Shown: positions 34,226 to 42,134 of the stretch, in pieces
Position numbering within the stretch: position 1 is the first letter of the stretch
Layout: each line of letters opens with the position of its first letter
Assembly (NCBI GenBank): GCA_913063155.1
Contig: CAJXYU010000001.1
Location: 496,001-560,000 of the forward strand
Reading direction: 5' to 3'
From: an uncultured Desulfovibrio sp.
GTDB lineage: Bacteria; Desulfobacterota; Desulfovibrionia; Desulfovibrionales; Desulfovibrionaceae
Length of the DNA stretch: 64,000 bases
Notes under the pieces: model-generated
The model's input: the letters and a program-made list of their open reading frames with translations, nothing else
What the model was told of the DNA's origin: nothing
Database searches by the model: none
Translations under genes and position numbers: made by a program

Positions 34226-35610
34226 AACTCATTGCCGTACGAGTAGGGAACGTACCCAACTTCACCTCGGTGCAGCTCCACCACCTGACGCACAAAATAA
34301 AGCCCGTGGCCCGTACCACTTTCGGACGGCACGTTCATAGCCCGGAAGCCGGGATCGAATACCTCCATGGGATCGACGAGCCGCAGGGGCTCACCCGTCG
34401 AAAAAACGTACATTCGGATGCCGTCCACACCCGTGGTGAAATGATCTTTGAGGATCTTCCAGCCGTAGGACAGGAAACGCCCTTTCCGACCGTCGGGCAG
34501 AGTAGCCTCGCGGGTGTACTTGACCGCATTGGAAAAAAAATTGGCGAAAACCTGGGAGATGAGGCCCACGTCCATCATCATTCGGAGAGTCTGGTCCGGC
34601 GGGGCTCCACCAATAGTCAGATCAATCTGGATGTTGCGATCCTCCAGGCGGTCACGGTAGCGTTCGAGTTGCGGCTCGATGACCTGGGTGAGTGGGTTGC
34701 ACGGCTTCTTCTCCAGCACATAGCGACCTTCCTCGAAATGACGACGGCGCAGCAGTGTCTCCAAAAACATGCTGGTCTGCACGTAATGCCGGTATATCTG
34801 GTCGAACTGCTCCTTCATCCGCCCATGGAGACCGATCAATTTGGCCGCGCAATTCTCGCAGGCGCCGTTTTCGCCCTCCCCCAAGGCATCCATGTTCTCC
34901 CCAACATCTTCCAGCTCGGTGATCATACGGCGCAACTGATTGAAATACAGTTTGAAGTAGATATTGGGCACAATGACGTTATGCCCGATATCCTCCACAA
35001 GATTGCGGATGAAATTGAGGTGCTCACGGTTGCGGGCCCGCAAGATACGATTATGCAACTGGTACCCCACCCTGTTGACGTATTTTTCCAGAAAAAGCTT
35101 CATCTCCGGAAACAGAACCCGGCTCTTCTGAACCACGAAATTACCGATGATGTTTTCCGGAGGAACAAACGGAAGCAGGTCGTTGTATTCCGGGTTGCAG
35201 CGGATGGGATAATGAAGATGAGTATCCGTTTCCACAGTTTCCACCGCGAACTCGCCATCCCAGTTGCGGACCTTGTCCTGTGCCCGTTCGTACCCTTCCG
35301 AACAGGCCCCCAGGGCAAAGGTCTCCTCGTCCTCCAGAACATAGATGCAACTCTCCAGCCCGAACATGATACGCAGGATGTTCAGGCTGGTGCCATAAAA
35401 CATCTCTCGGGTGCGGAATTCCTGACTCAGGTCGAAAAAAATATTCAGGGCTCGTACCTGGCGGGGAGAGAAGTCGTACTCATCGTAGTCGACCAACTTC
35501 TCACGGATACGGCGAGAAACGTAATTTGAACGCTCGGCGCTTGAAATGAAACAGAACTCCCCCTCGGCAATGAGTCCATTGCTGTGACCATTGGGATTGT
35601 CCGACTTCAT
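34156..35610 (-). CDS. Soluble sensor kinase with HATPase domain and atypical H-box
   Basis: The 484-residue cytoplasmic protein has no membrane span. An N-terminal region (about 50-200) looks GAF-like. A helical section holds NLVEDIGHNVIVPNIYFK near residue 215 as a possible H-box, and a spacer with CENCAAK follows. A HATPase_c domain comes last: N-box QVFANFFSNAVKYTRE, G2-type box SGTGHGLYFVRQVVELHRGEVGY. The H-box departs from the usual HEL/HDL pattern, so the phosphorylated histidine is uncertain. GGAGG precedes the ATG. No response regulator is adjacent. Confidence 0.8.
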   Translation of the reverse strand: MKSDNPNGHSNGLIAEGEFCFISSAERSNYVSRRIREKLVDYDEYDFSPRQVRALNIFFDLSQEFRTREMFYGTSLNILRIMFGLESCIYVLEDEETFALGACSEGYERAQDKVRNWDGEFAVETVETDTHLHYPIRCNPEYNDLLPFVPPENIIGNFVVQKSRVLFPEMKLFLEKYVNRVGYQLHNRILRARNREHLNFIRNLVEDIGHNVIVPNIYFKLYFNQLRRMITELEDVGENMDALGEGENGACENCAAKLIGLHGRMKEQFDQIYRHYVQTSMFLETLLRRRHFEEGRYVLEKKPCNPLTQVIEPQLERYRDRLEDRNIQIDLTIGGAPPDQTLRMMMDVGLISQVFANFFSNAVKYTREATLPDGRKGRFLSYGWKILKDHFTTGVDGIRMYVFSTGEPLRLVDPMEVFDPGFRAMNVPSESGTGHGLYFVRQVVELHRGEVGYVPYSYGNEFYFILPFELEGKPAPELPSKCPA

Positions 35611-35724
35611 GCATCCTCCATGCTGGCGCCCAAGATAACAGATTTACTTCTGTATATATTGCCGCCGGTTTTATGACAAGGTGGATGCGAATTCTATTTG
35701 ATTATTATCACAAAACTCTTCGAT

Positions 35725-36072
35725 TCATCCCCCGAGTAGCTGGTCCAGGGCTTTTGAGGCAAAGACGTTGGCCGGAAAGTCCGGCACGGGAACGAGGACG
35801 GCGTCTCCCGGCCCGAGTTTCAAACCTTGAGCTACGGCGTTAAGGCCCATTGAAGTTTTGCCCACAAAGGCGATCTCTCCGCTATCGGCCCCGATAAGAT
35901 CGGCTGCCGTGCACCGGGCTTCCTCGGCCTGGTTCATGTAGTGCGGCAGACAACCCGGGCCTTTGTGCGCCCAATCGTCGAAAAAACGCATCACGGCCTC
36001 CACCTGCAGGGTGGAGGCCGGAGTTGCCGCGGGATTACTCAAATAAGCGGTATGGCAGGATTCGATATCCAT
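35725..36072 (-). pseudogene. Truncated class-V aminotransferase (N-terminal fragment)
   Basis: The 115-residue frame begins AYLSNPAATPASTLQVEAV and contains IAFVGKTSMGLNAVAQGLKLGPGD, like the N-terminal third of cysteine-desulfurase or class-V aminotransferases. It stops after DFPANVFASKALDQLLGG. Full enzymes are about 380 residues and carry the PLP lysine far downstream; nothing like it follows. It starts 3 bases after the permease stop, so it is still in the arsR operon. A deletion probably removed the rest; a functional short protein is less likely. Confidence 0.7.
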
Positions 36073-36075
36073 GGC

Positions 36076-37167
36076 CTAGAGTACCAAGTTGAACAGGTAT
36101 CCCACAATCAGAATGCCGCAGCCCACCACAGCCACAAAGGTAAGGATGAGCCGCATCTTGAGCACTTTCTTGAGAATAAGCATTTCCGGCAGGGAAAGGG
36201 CGATGACCGACATCATGAAGGCCAGGGCGGAACCAAGCGCGGCCCCCTTTCCGATGAGAGCGTGAATGATAGGCACAACACCCGCTGCATTGGTATACAT
36301 GGGAATGCCGATGAGCACGGCCAAAGGCACGGACCACCACGCTTCCTTGCCCATGATGGAAGCCATGAAATCCTGGGGCACGTAGCCGTGGATGCCCGCG
36401 CCCACGGCTATGCCGAGCACCACGTAGATCCAGACCTTGCCCACGATGTCGCGCACGGCCTCCACACCGGCACGGGCACGATCCGACAGAGTCAGTTGAT
36501 TGCGTACCGGGTCCCCGCCCATGGAAAGCTGATTGCGCACCCAATCCTGCAGATGACTTTCCATGCGCAACCTGCCGATGACCCATCCGGCGACCATGGC
36601 GATCCCCAGGCCGGTTCCCAGATACAGAACGGCCACCTTCCAGCCGAACATGCCGTACAGCAGGATAAGGGCCACCTCATTGACCATGGGCGCGGCGATG
36701 AGGAAGGAAAAGGTGACACCCAGGGGAACCCCCGCGGACACGAAGCCCACGAAGAGCGGCACTGCCGAACAGGAACAGAACGGAGTGAGTACGCCCAGGC
36801 AGGCGGCCATGCCGTTGCCCACCACCTCCCGTTTCCCGGCCAGCATGGCCCGGGTGGTCTCGGGCGTGAACCAGGAACGGATCACGCCTATGAAAAAAAC
36901 TATGAGAGCCAGAAGCATGAGCACTTTGGGGGTGTCATAGACAAAAAACTCCACAGCCTGGCCCAGGTGCGAGGTCATATCCAGCCCCAACAGCGTTCCC
37001 GTGAACCAGGAGGCAAAGGGGCTGAGCCGGTAATAGACCGCCGCCCAGGCCGCCAGCAGTATACCTCCCACCAGCAGGATGCGCGGCAAGGTCCACTGAT
37101 CCTTTTTCGCTGCTCCTCCGCCCATACAGGCGCAGGGCTGTTGCGGTGCCATTTTCAATTCTTGCAT
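36076..37167 (-). CDS. Permease of the ArsP/DUF318 type
   Basis: The 363-residue membrane protein has about eight to ten spans and the DUF318 signature GVLTPFCSCSAVPLFVGFVSAGVPLGVTFSFLIAAPMVNEVALILLYGMFG, where the CSCS cysteines can bind soft metals. A second hallmark is IPMYTNAAGVVPIIHALIGKG. A cytoplasmic N-terminus holds CACMGGG. Relatives export organoarsenicals (ArsP) or other thiol-reactive metals. ATG 37167 has AAAGGA upstream; in-frame extension to 37227 overlaps arsR. It lies in an operon behind an ArsR with a CVC motif, which supports arsenic or antimony resistance. Confidence 0.88.
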   Translation of the reverse strand: MQELKMAPQQPCACMGGGAAKKDQWTLPRILLVGGILLAAWAAVYYRLSPFASWFTGTLLGLDMTSHLGQAVEFFVYDTPKVLMLLALIVFFIGVIRSWFTPETTRAMLAGKREVVGNGMAACLGVLTPFCSCSAVPLFVGFVSAGVPLGVTFSFLIAAPMVNEVALILLYGMFGWKVAVLYLGTGLGIAMVAGWVIGRLRMESHLQDWVRNQLSMGGDPVRNQLTLSDRARAGVEAVRDIVGKVWIYVVLGIAVGAGIHGYVPQDFMASIMGKEAWWSVPLAVLIGIPMYTNAAGVVPIIHALIGKGAALGSALAFMMSVIALSLPEMLILKKVLKMRLILTFVAVVGCGILIVGYLFNLVL

Positions 37168-37180
37168 GCCGATCTTTCCT

Positions 37181-37477
37181 TTATTCGGAGAGTGTCCGTT
37201 CAATGCACGTGAGGAACCTGCCGACACATTCCAGCTCCAGGCGGTAGTAGGCCCAGTTCCCCTCTTTGCGTGACGATACGACTCCGGCGTGTTTGAGCAC
37301 GGAAAGGTGCTTGGACACGGTGGACATATCCAGGCCCACCAACTTCTGCAGCTCGCAGACGCACTGCTCGCCGCTTCCCAGAGCCGCCAACATCCTGAGG
37401 CGGGCAGGATGCCCCATGGCCTTGAAGACGTCGGCGGACCGTTCGTAATTCTTGTTTACTTCTATTTCCTGCAGCAT
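37181..37477 (-). CDS. arsR: ArsR-family metalloregulator with CVC arsenic site
   Basis: The 98-residue winged-helix repressor carries GEQCVCELQKLVGLDMSTVSKHLSVLKHAGVV. The CVC pair at the start of the recognition helix region is the classic As(III)/Sb(III) sensor of ArsR. Binding of metalloid releases the operator. ATG 37477 has GGAGGAG just upstream. A 14-bp inverted repeat lies 12 bases before the start, almost certainly its operator. It heads the operon with the permease and the truncated aminotransferase, and is divergent from serB. Confidence 0.93.
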   Translation of the reverse strand: MLQEIEVNKNYERSADVFKAMGHPARLRMLAALGSGEQCVCELQKLVGLDMSTVSKHLSVLKHAGVVSSRKEGNWAYYRLELECVGRFLTCIERTLSE

Positions 37478-37488
37478 GAACTCCTCCA

Positions 37489-37520
37489 GCGCTTGGCTAT
37501 TTGGCAAAATAGCCAAGCGC
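37489..37520 (-). promoter_or_regulatory. ArsR operator: perfect 14-bp inverted repeat
   Basis: GCGCTTGGCTATTT and AAATAGCCAAGCGC flank GGCA. The position just upstream of the arsR start fits autorepression. It also sits in the divergent spacer towards serB, so serB might be affected. Confidence 0.85.
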
Positions 37521-37605
37521 CTTGTGCAGGTCAACCCTTTATGTACGATTTACTGCCGCACAAAATTATGCGAAGGTCCCCGGGAATTTCACGAGAGGAG
37601 CCGAC

Positions 37606-38820
37606 ATGCCCAACGAACAGATCATCCTCATTCACATCACCGGCCAAGACCGCCCCGGCCTGACCGCCAACCTGACTGCGGTTCTTGCCGACTATGCCGT
37701 GGACATCCTGGACATCGGCCAGTCCGTCATTCACGATTTCCTGACCCTCGGCATTCTGGTCCGCCTGCCCACCAATTCCAAGCCGGTGCTCAAAGACATG
37801 CTTTTCAGGGCCCACGAACTGGGTGTGACCATGAAACTCCACCCGCTGGAAAAGGCAAAATACGAAAGCTGGGTGGGAGCGGCCAACCGCCAGCGTCACA
37901 TCGTCACCCTGCTGGCCCGGCATATTTCCTCAAAGCAAATTTCGAGCATCACCTCCACCATGAGCGACAGCGGCCTGAACATCGACACCATACATCGACT
38001 GTCCGGCCGCATGCCCCTGGACAGCGACCTTTCCCTGTCCCGCGCCTGCGTAGAGTTCACGGTGCGCGGCACGCCCGACGACATGCCCGCCCTGCGTGCC
38101 AAACTGCTGGATCTTTCCGCGGAGCTGCAAGTGGACATCGCCTTCCAGGAAGACAACATCTTTCGCCGCAACCGCAGGCTGGTGGCGTTCGACATGGACT
38201 CCACCTTGATCCAGGCAGAAGTCATCGACGAACTGGCCAAAGAGGCCGGTGCGGGAGACAAGGTGGCCGCCATTACCGAGCAGGCCATGCGCGGCGAGCT
38301 TGACTTCACCCAGAGCCTGACCAAACGGCTGGCCCTGCTGGAGGGGCTCGATGAGTCCGTGCTGGAAACGGTCTATGACCGCCTGCCTCTTACCGAGGGA
38401 GCCGAACGCCTGATTCGGGTGCTCAAATCTGTGGGATACACCGTGGCCATTCTCTCGGGCGGGTTCACTTATTTCGGCAACCGCCTCAAGGAACGCCTGG
38501 GCCTCGACTACGTTTACGCCAACCAACTGGAAATCGAGGGCGGCAAGCTCACCGGGAAAGCCTTGGGATACATTGTGGACGCGAACAAGAAGGCCGAACT
38601 GCTCAAGCACATAGCGGACAAGGAAGGTATCAGCCTCCAGCAATGCATCGCCGTGGGCGACGGGGCCAACGACCTGCCCATGCTCAATTTGGCGGGACTT
38701 GGCATCGCCTTCCACGCCAAGCCGAAGGTCAAACAGGGAGCGCGCCAGTCCATCTCCACCCTGGGGCTGGATTCCATCCTTTACCTCATCGGCGTGCGCG
38801 ATCGCGAAACCATGCAATAA
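37606..38820 (+). CDS. serB: Phosphoserine phosphatase with N-terminal ACT domains
   Basis: The 404-residue enzyme makes serine from phosphoserine. The N-terminal half has two ACT-like domains (IILIHITGQDRPGLTANL at 5 and RHIVTLLARHISSKQISSI near 96) that usually bind amino acids for feedback. The C-terminal HAD domain has FDMDSTLIQAEVIDELA (nucleophile), AILSGGFTYF, and AVGDGANDLPML. ATG 37606 has GAGAGGAG 6 bases upstream. It ends in a strong terminator, so it is a single-gene unit. Confidence 0.95.
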   Translation: MPNEQIILIHITGQDRPGLTANLTAVLADYAVDILDIGQSVIHDFLTLGILVRLPTNSKPVLKDMLFRAHELGVTMKLHPLEKAKYESWVGAANRQRHIVTLLARHISSKQISSITSTMSDSGLNIDTIHRLSGRMPLDSDLSLSRACVEFTVRGTPDDMPALRAKLLDLSAELQVDIAFQEDNIFRRNRRLVAFDMDSTLIQAEVIDELAKEAGAGDKVAAITEQAMRGELDFTQSLTKRLALLEGLDESVLETVYDRLPLTEGAERLIRVLKSVGYTVAILSGGFTYFGNRLKERLGLDYVYANQLEIEGGKLTGKALGYIVDANKKAELLKHIADKEGISLQQCIAVGDGANDLPMLNLAGLGIAFHAKPKVKQGARQSISTLGLDSILYLIGVRDRETMQ

Positions 38821-38843
38821 CCCCTTTCCACACTTGCACCTTT

Positions 38844-38882
38844 AACAGGCCCGTATCGGATGCATCGATACGGGCCTGTTTT
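38844..38882 (+). terminator. Terminator of serB
   Basis: A perfect stem of 15 bp, AACAGGCCCGTATCG with its complement, has a 7-base loop and is followed by TTTT (part of which pairs with the flanking A residues). Confidence 0.9.
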
Positions 38883-38992
38883 CGCTTCCCCTGTTCACAA
38901 TGTGCGCGCGCCTGCGCAAAAAGGGTGCTCCCCGCCTGCCCGGCCACCCTGACCATGATTATTAACTCAATAAATTCAACATATTATACTTT

Positions 38993-39008
38993 TGGCACAT
39001 CCAATGCT
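38993..39008 (+). promoter_or_regulatory. Sigma-54 (-24/-12) promoter of the glycine-zipper lipoprotein gene
   Basis: TGGCACATCCAATGCT has GG and GC 10 bases apart, and the same TGGCACA...ATGCTT pattern as the promoter at 21867. A candidate activator site, TGTGCGCGCGCCTGCGCA (TGTGC-N8-GCGCA), lies about 90 bases upstream at 38901. Confidence 0.75.
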
Positions 39009-39034
39009 TATGGTTGAACAAGGAGACGACAACC

Positions 39035-39472
39035 ATGAGACAATTGATCCTGCTTCTGATCCTGGCCGTTGCGGCCACAGGCTGCGCCAACAGAGCCCAA
39101 TCCGGCGCAGGACTCGGCGCGCTGACCGGGGCCACCATAGGCGCGCTGACCAGCAAGAACAAAATTTCCGGAGCTGCCATAGGAGCCGGTATAGGCATGG
39201 CGGCCGGTTACATCATCGGCAATGAAATGGACAAGAACGACCGGCAACATATTTCGAGCACCTTGGAACACACGCCGTCCGGCGAGGTAACCGAGTGGCG
39301 CAACCCGGACACGGGCGTTCAGTACCACGCCCGGCCAAAGCCCCCCCGCAGGCGTGAAGGGCGCATCTACCGCGAAGTGGAATTGAAGGCGGACATGCCC
39401 AACGGCAAAACCGAGACCGTCTATGCCGATGCCTATCGCGGCCCGGACGGGCGCTGGCATCTGGTGCAATGA
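39035..39472 (+). CDS. Glycine-zipper outer-membrane lipoprotein
   Basis: The 145-residue protein has a lipoprotein signal MRQLILLLILAVAATGC, with the acylated Cys at 17. Next comes a glycine-zipper membrane segment GAGLGALTGATIGALTSKNK...GAAIGAGIGMAAGYIIG (about 24-62), like the rickettsial 17-kDa antigen and SlyB. The C-terminal domain has DAYRGPDGRWHLVQ. AAGGAG lies 9 bases before ATG 39035. These proteins sit in the outer membrane and respond to envelope stress. The sigma-54 promoter just upstream means an activator switches it on. Confidence 0.88.
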   Translation: MRQLILLLILAVAATGCANRAQSGAGLGALTGATIGALTSKNKISGAAIGAGIGMAAGYIIGNEMDKNDRQHISSTLEHTPSGEVTEWRNPDTGVQYHARPKPPRRREGRIYREVELKADMPNGKTETVYADAYRGPDGRWHLVQ

Positions 39473-39557
39473 ATCTCATCCACCCCAACCCCGCCGCATA
39501 GCGGCGAAAACCTCCCCTGTCCCGGTTCTCTCTCCACCGGGGCAGCAGACAGACCAT

Positions 39558-39594
39558 GGGGACCTGCCGTTGTGGCGGGTCCCCCTCGATTTTC
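39558..39594 (+). terminator. Probable terminator of the lipoprotein gene
   Basis: GGGGACCTGCC pairs with GGCGGGTCCCC (one G-T wobble) around GTTGT, followed by CCTCGATTTT. It lies 86 bases past the stop. Confidence 0.55.
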
Positions 39595-39717
39595 TGGCTT
39601 GGGCAAAACTCTTCGACCAGAGTCTCCGAATGTCTGTTTCGCGGCGCATGCGCAACCGAAGCAGCAGTAAGCGTTGGACTTATACAGCCCAAGACTTCAA
39701 CCGCTTGGCGGGACTGA

Positions 39718-41664
39718 TCATTCCTGTTCGATGGGCAAAGTGAAGATGAAGGAACTGCCCTTACCAAGCTCGGACTGCACCCAGATGCGGCCGCCGTAAT
39801 GCTCGATGATCTCGCGGCAGATGGTCAGGCCGAGACCGGTGCCCTGGGGTTTGTCCTTGATGGTGTTGATGCTCGACTGGTGGAATTTCTCGAAGATGGT
39901 CAGCCGGTCTTCCGGGGCGATGCCCATGCCCGTGTCGTTGACTTCCACACGGATGTAACTGTTGTCACGATGGGCCTTGACCGTAACGTTACCGTCCTCG
40001 GTGAACTTCGCCGAGTTGTTGAGCAGGTTCATGAGAACCTGCTGAATACGGTCCGGGTCGGCCACGATTTCAGGCAACCCGTCCTGTACCTCGTGCTTCA
40101 GGCGTACATTGGGTTTCTGGGCGAACAGGCCTTTGACCGACTGAATGGACTTGTCCACGATGTCGCTTATGCGGACCACCTCGTCACGCCATCCCATACG
40201 GCCGGATTCGATCTTGTTCAGATCCAGCACATCGTTGATGAGCCGCGTCAGGCGTTCCCCCTCCTCGGTGATGATCGAAAGATTCTCCTGGATACGCTTG
40301 CCCCGCTTTTCCAACAAAGAATCACCGTCGGCCTTGGGCAGGAAGGAACGCACGAAGTCCTTGGTCAACAACTTGGCGAATCCGAGAATGGAGGTAAGCG
40401 GCGTGCGCAGCTCATGAGAAACCGAGGACAAAAACGCGGACTTCATCTCATCCAGTTCTCGCAGCCGCTTGTTGGCCTGCTCCAATTCATGGGCCTTGCG
40501 CACCAAATCCTCGGTTCGGGCGCGTACCAGTTGCTCCAGGTGACGGTTCAGGTCGGCAAGATCCTGCTCGGCCTTTTTGCGTTCGGTGATATCTTCAAGA
40601 ATACCTTCGATGGAGTGGAACTCGCCGTTGTCGCCATGAACGGCGCGGGCGTTCAAGGACCCCCAGAACTTCCGACCGTCCTTGCGTTTGTATTCGGCTT
40701 CCAGGCGCAGAACCTTGCCGCCTTGCTGAATATCCTCCAGAAAGGCGCGGGCTTGGTCCGGGTCCACAAAGAGCCTGCTGCGCATCATGCGCACATCCTT
40801 GAGAAACTCATCCACGGTTTCGTAACCGAAGAAACGGGCCAGCGCCGGGTTTGCGTTGGTCATTTCCCCTTCCGGCGTCATTTGGAAAATACCTTCCACC
40901 GCATTTTCGAAAATGCCGCGGTATTTTTCCTCCGCTTCCTGCAGGGTGCGGTTCATGGCCTGCAGCTTACGTTCGCGAGCCTCGATCTCCGCGCTCATGA
41001 TCCGAAAACGGCGGGCGATATCCAAGAGTTCCGCATGGTGAATCTCGCCGAAGTCATAGGAGAAATCACCCTTTGCCACCCGGGCGATGCCATGCTGGAG
41101 AATGGAAAGGGGCTTGCCCAGAAACACGCGTAACAGAATGCCGGTCACCGCCAGAATGACCACGACGGAAACCATGATAAGCATAACCGAGACGAGCATC
41201 TGCCCTTCCAGGCGCTCCTTCTCCCCGCGCAGGGTGAAGTCGATCTCGGCTCGGCCGATATTGCGCCCTTCGAAAACAATCTTGCGTACCCGTTTCACAT
41301 CCGGCTTGGACCCGATGAACTTTTCGTGGGCGTAGATGACCTCGTTGCGGGAGCCATAGATGCGGAAGCCCTGCACCATGTCGTTCTGAGCGTAGACCGA
41401 ACCTATGAGCCGGGCATTTTCATAATCGAGGTTCCAAATGGGCACGGCCAGAATTTCGGCCACGCGCTCCACGGTTTCGTCTGCCTTGGCCCGGGCCGAG
41501 GCCATCATGTCCTCGGACTGGCGCCAGTACGTGTAAGCGGACATGGCCGTGGCCACCATGACAACAATGACGACCAAGCTGGCAGTCAGATCCCTGGACA
41601 GGGACCGCCCCCTGGCTGGGAAAAAAGGCCTTCTCGCCCCGTTTTCTCTCTGCTCTTCGCTCAT
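39718..41664 (-). CDS. Membrane-bound PAS sensor histidine kinase
   Basis: The 648-residue kinase has a first span at about 26-48, a periplasmic domain of about 110 residues (VPIWNLDYENARLIGSVYAQNDMVQGFRIYG), and a second span at about 155-178. HAMP follows, then a coiled coil and a PAS domain (KYRGIFENAVEGIFQMTPEGEMTNANPALARFFGY with PAC end). HisKA has FLSSVSHELRTPLTSILGFAKLL, and HATPase_c has NLLNNSAKF, DTGMGIAPEDR and GTGLGLTICREIIEHYGG. The phosphorylated histidine is clear. ATG 41664 has GAGG upstream. No receiver gene is nearby, so the partner is encoded elsewhere. Confidence 0.94.
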   Translation of the reverse strand: MSEEQRENGARRPFFPARGRSLSRDLTASLVVIVVMVATAMSAYTYWRQSEDMMASARAKADETVERVAEILAVPIWNLDYENARLIGSVYAQNDMVQGFRIYGSRNEVIYAHEKFIGSKPDVKRVRKIVFEGRNIGRAEIDFTLRGEKERLEGQMLVSVMLIMVSVVVILAVTGILLRVFLGKPLSILQHGIARVAKGDFSYDFGEIHHAELLDIARRFRIMSAEIEARERKLQAMNRTLQEAEEKYRGIFENAVEGIFQMTPEGEMTNANPALARFFGYETVDEFLKDVRMMRSRLFVDPDQARAFLEDIQQGGKVLRLEAEYKRKDGRKFWGSLNARAVHGDNGEFHSIEGILEDITERKKAEQDLADLNRHLEQLVRARTEDLVRKAHELEQANKRLRELDEMKSAFLSSVSHELRTPLTSILGFAKLLTKDFVRSFLPKADGDSLLEKRGKRIQENLSIITEEGERLTRLINDVLDLNKIESGRMGWRDEVVRISDIVDKSIQSVKGLFAQKPNVRLKHEVQDGLPEIVADPDRIQQVLMNLLNNSAKFTEDGNVTVKAHRDNSYIRVEVNDTGMGIAPEDRLTIFEKFHQSSINTIKDKPQGTGLGLTICREIIEHYGGRIWVQSELGKGSSFIFTLPIEQE

Positions 41665-42134
41665 CGTAGCCTCGGTGCTTTGCAAATTCCGCCGCAGCGT
41701 TGCACTAACCTAGCAACGGTTGCCTCTTTGTGCAATGAGTCCAGTACTTTTATAAAACGGATGGGACATTCAATATATGGAAATACCAAGCAGGGACGCT
41801 TCTCCTGCACAATGAAAAACACGGTTGGCAAACATACCATCCAGGGGCATCAGGCAAAACAACCAATTCAGCTCAAAACAAACCGGAGCCATTTTCCAGC
41901 CTTTCCTCGACGGACCAGGCAAGGCAAGACCCACGGGATACAGACTATATCTGAAACTAAACAGCCAAGTAAAAATCAAAGATCTCAAAAACATCACTTC
42001 TGAAAAGGCTTGACGGAAAACAGCCGCCCTTGGATTCAAACACTGACAGACCGCAATCTTCGCCCGAAGGTGCGTGTGCAATGGGCCACCCGCATCTTGC
42101 CCGACCACACGGATGCGGGTACACACAGCACATC
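41665..42134 (+). other. Divergent intergenic region before the DUF1007-NicO gene
   Basis: This 470-base gap is AT-richer than its surroundings in 41740-42000. It holds an inverted repeat GTTGC/GCAAC near the kinase start, a few TATA-like hexamers, and the structured leader at its right end. Short frames here have neither a ribosome binding site nor domain similarity. Confidence 0.4.
42072..42125 (+). promoter_or_regulatory. Stable hairpin in the leader of the DUF1007-NicO gene
   Basis: ACCCGCATC (42088-42096) pairs perfectly with GATGCGGGT (42112-42120), and an outer GTGTG/CACAC can extend the stem. The hairpin ends about 10 bases before the ATG and would hide the ribosome-binding region. 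I see no known metal or cobalamin riboswitch core. Confidence 0.4.

Noticed and set aside
42061-42134. Cobalamin or nickel-cobalt riboswitch before the NicO gene
   Set aside because: No cobalamin core or four-way-junction consensus could be found; only a simple hairpin is supported.
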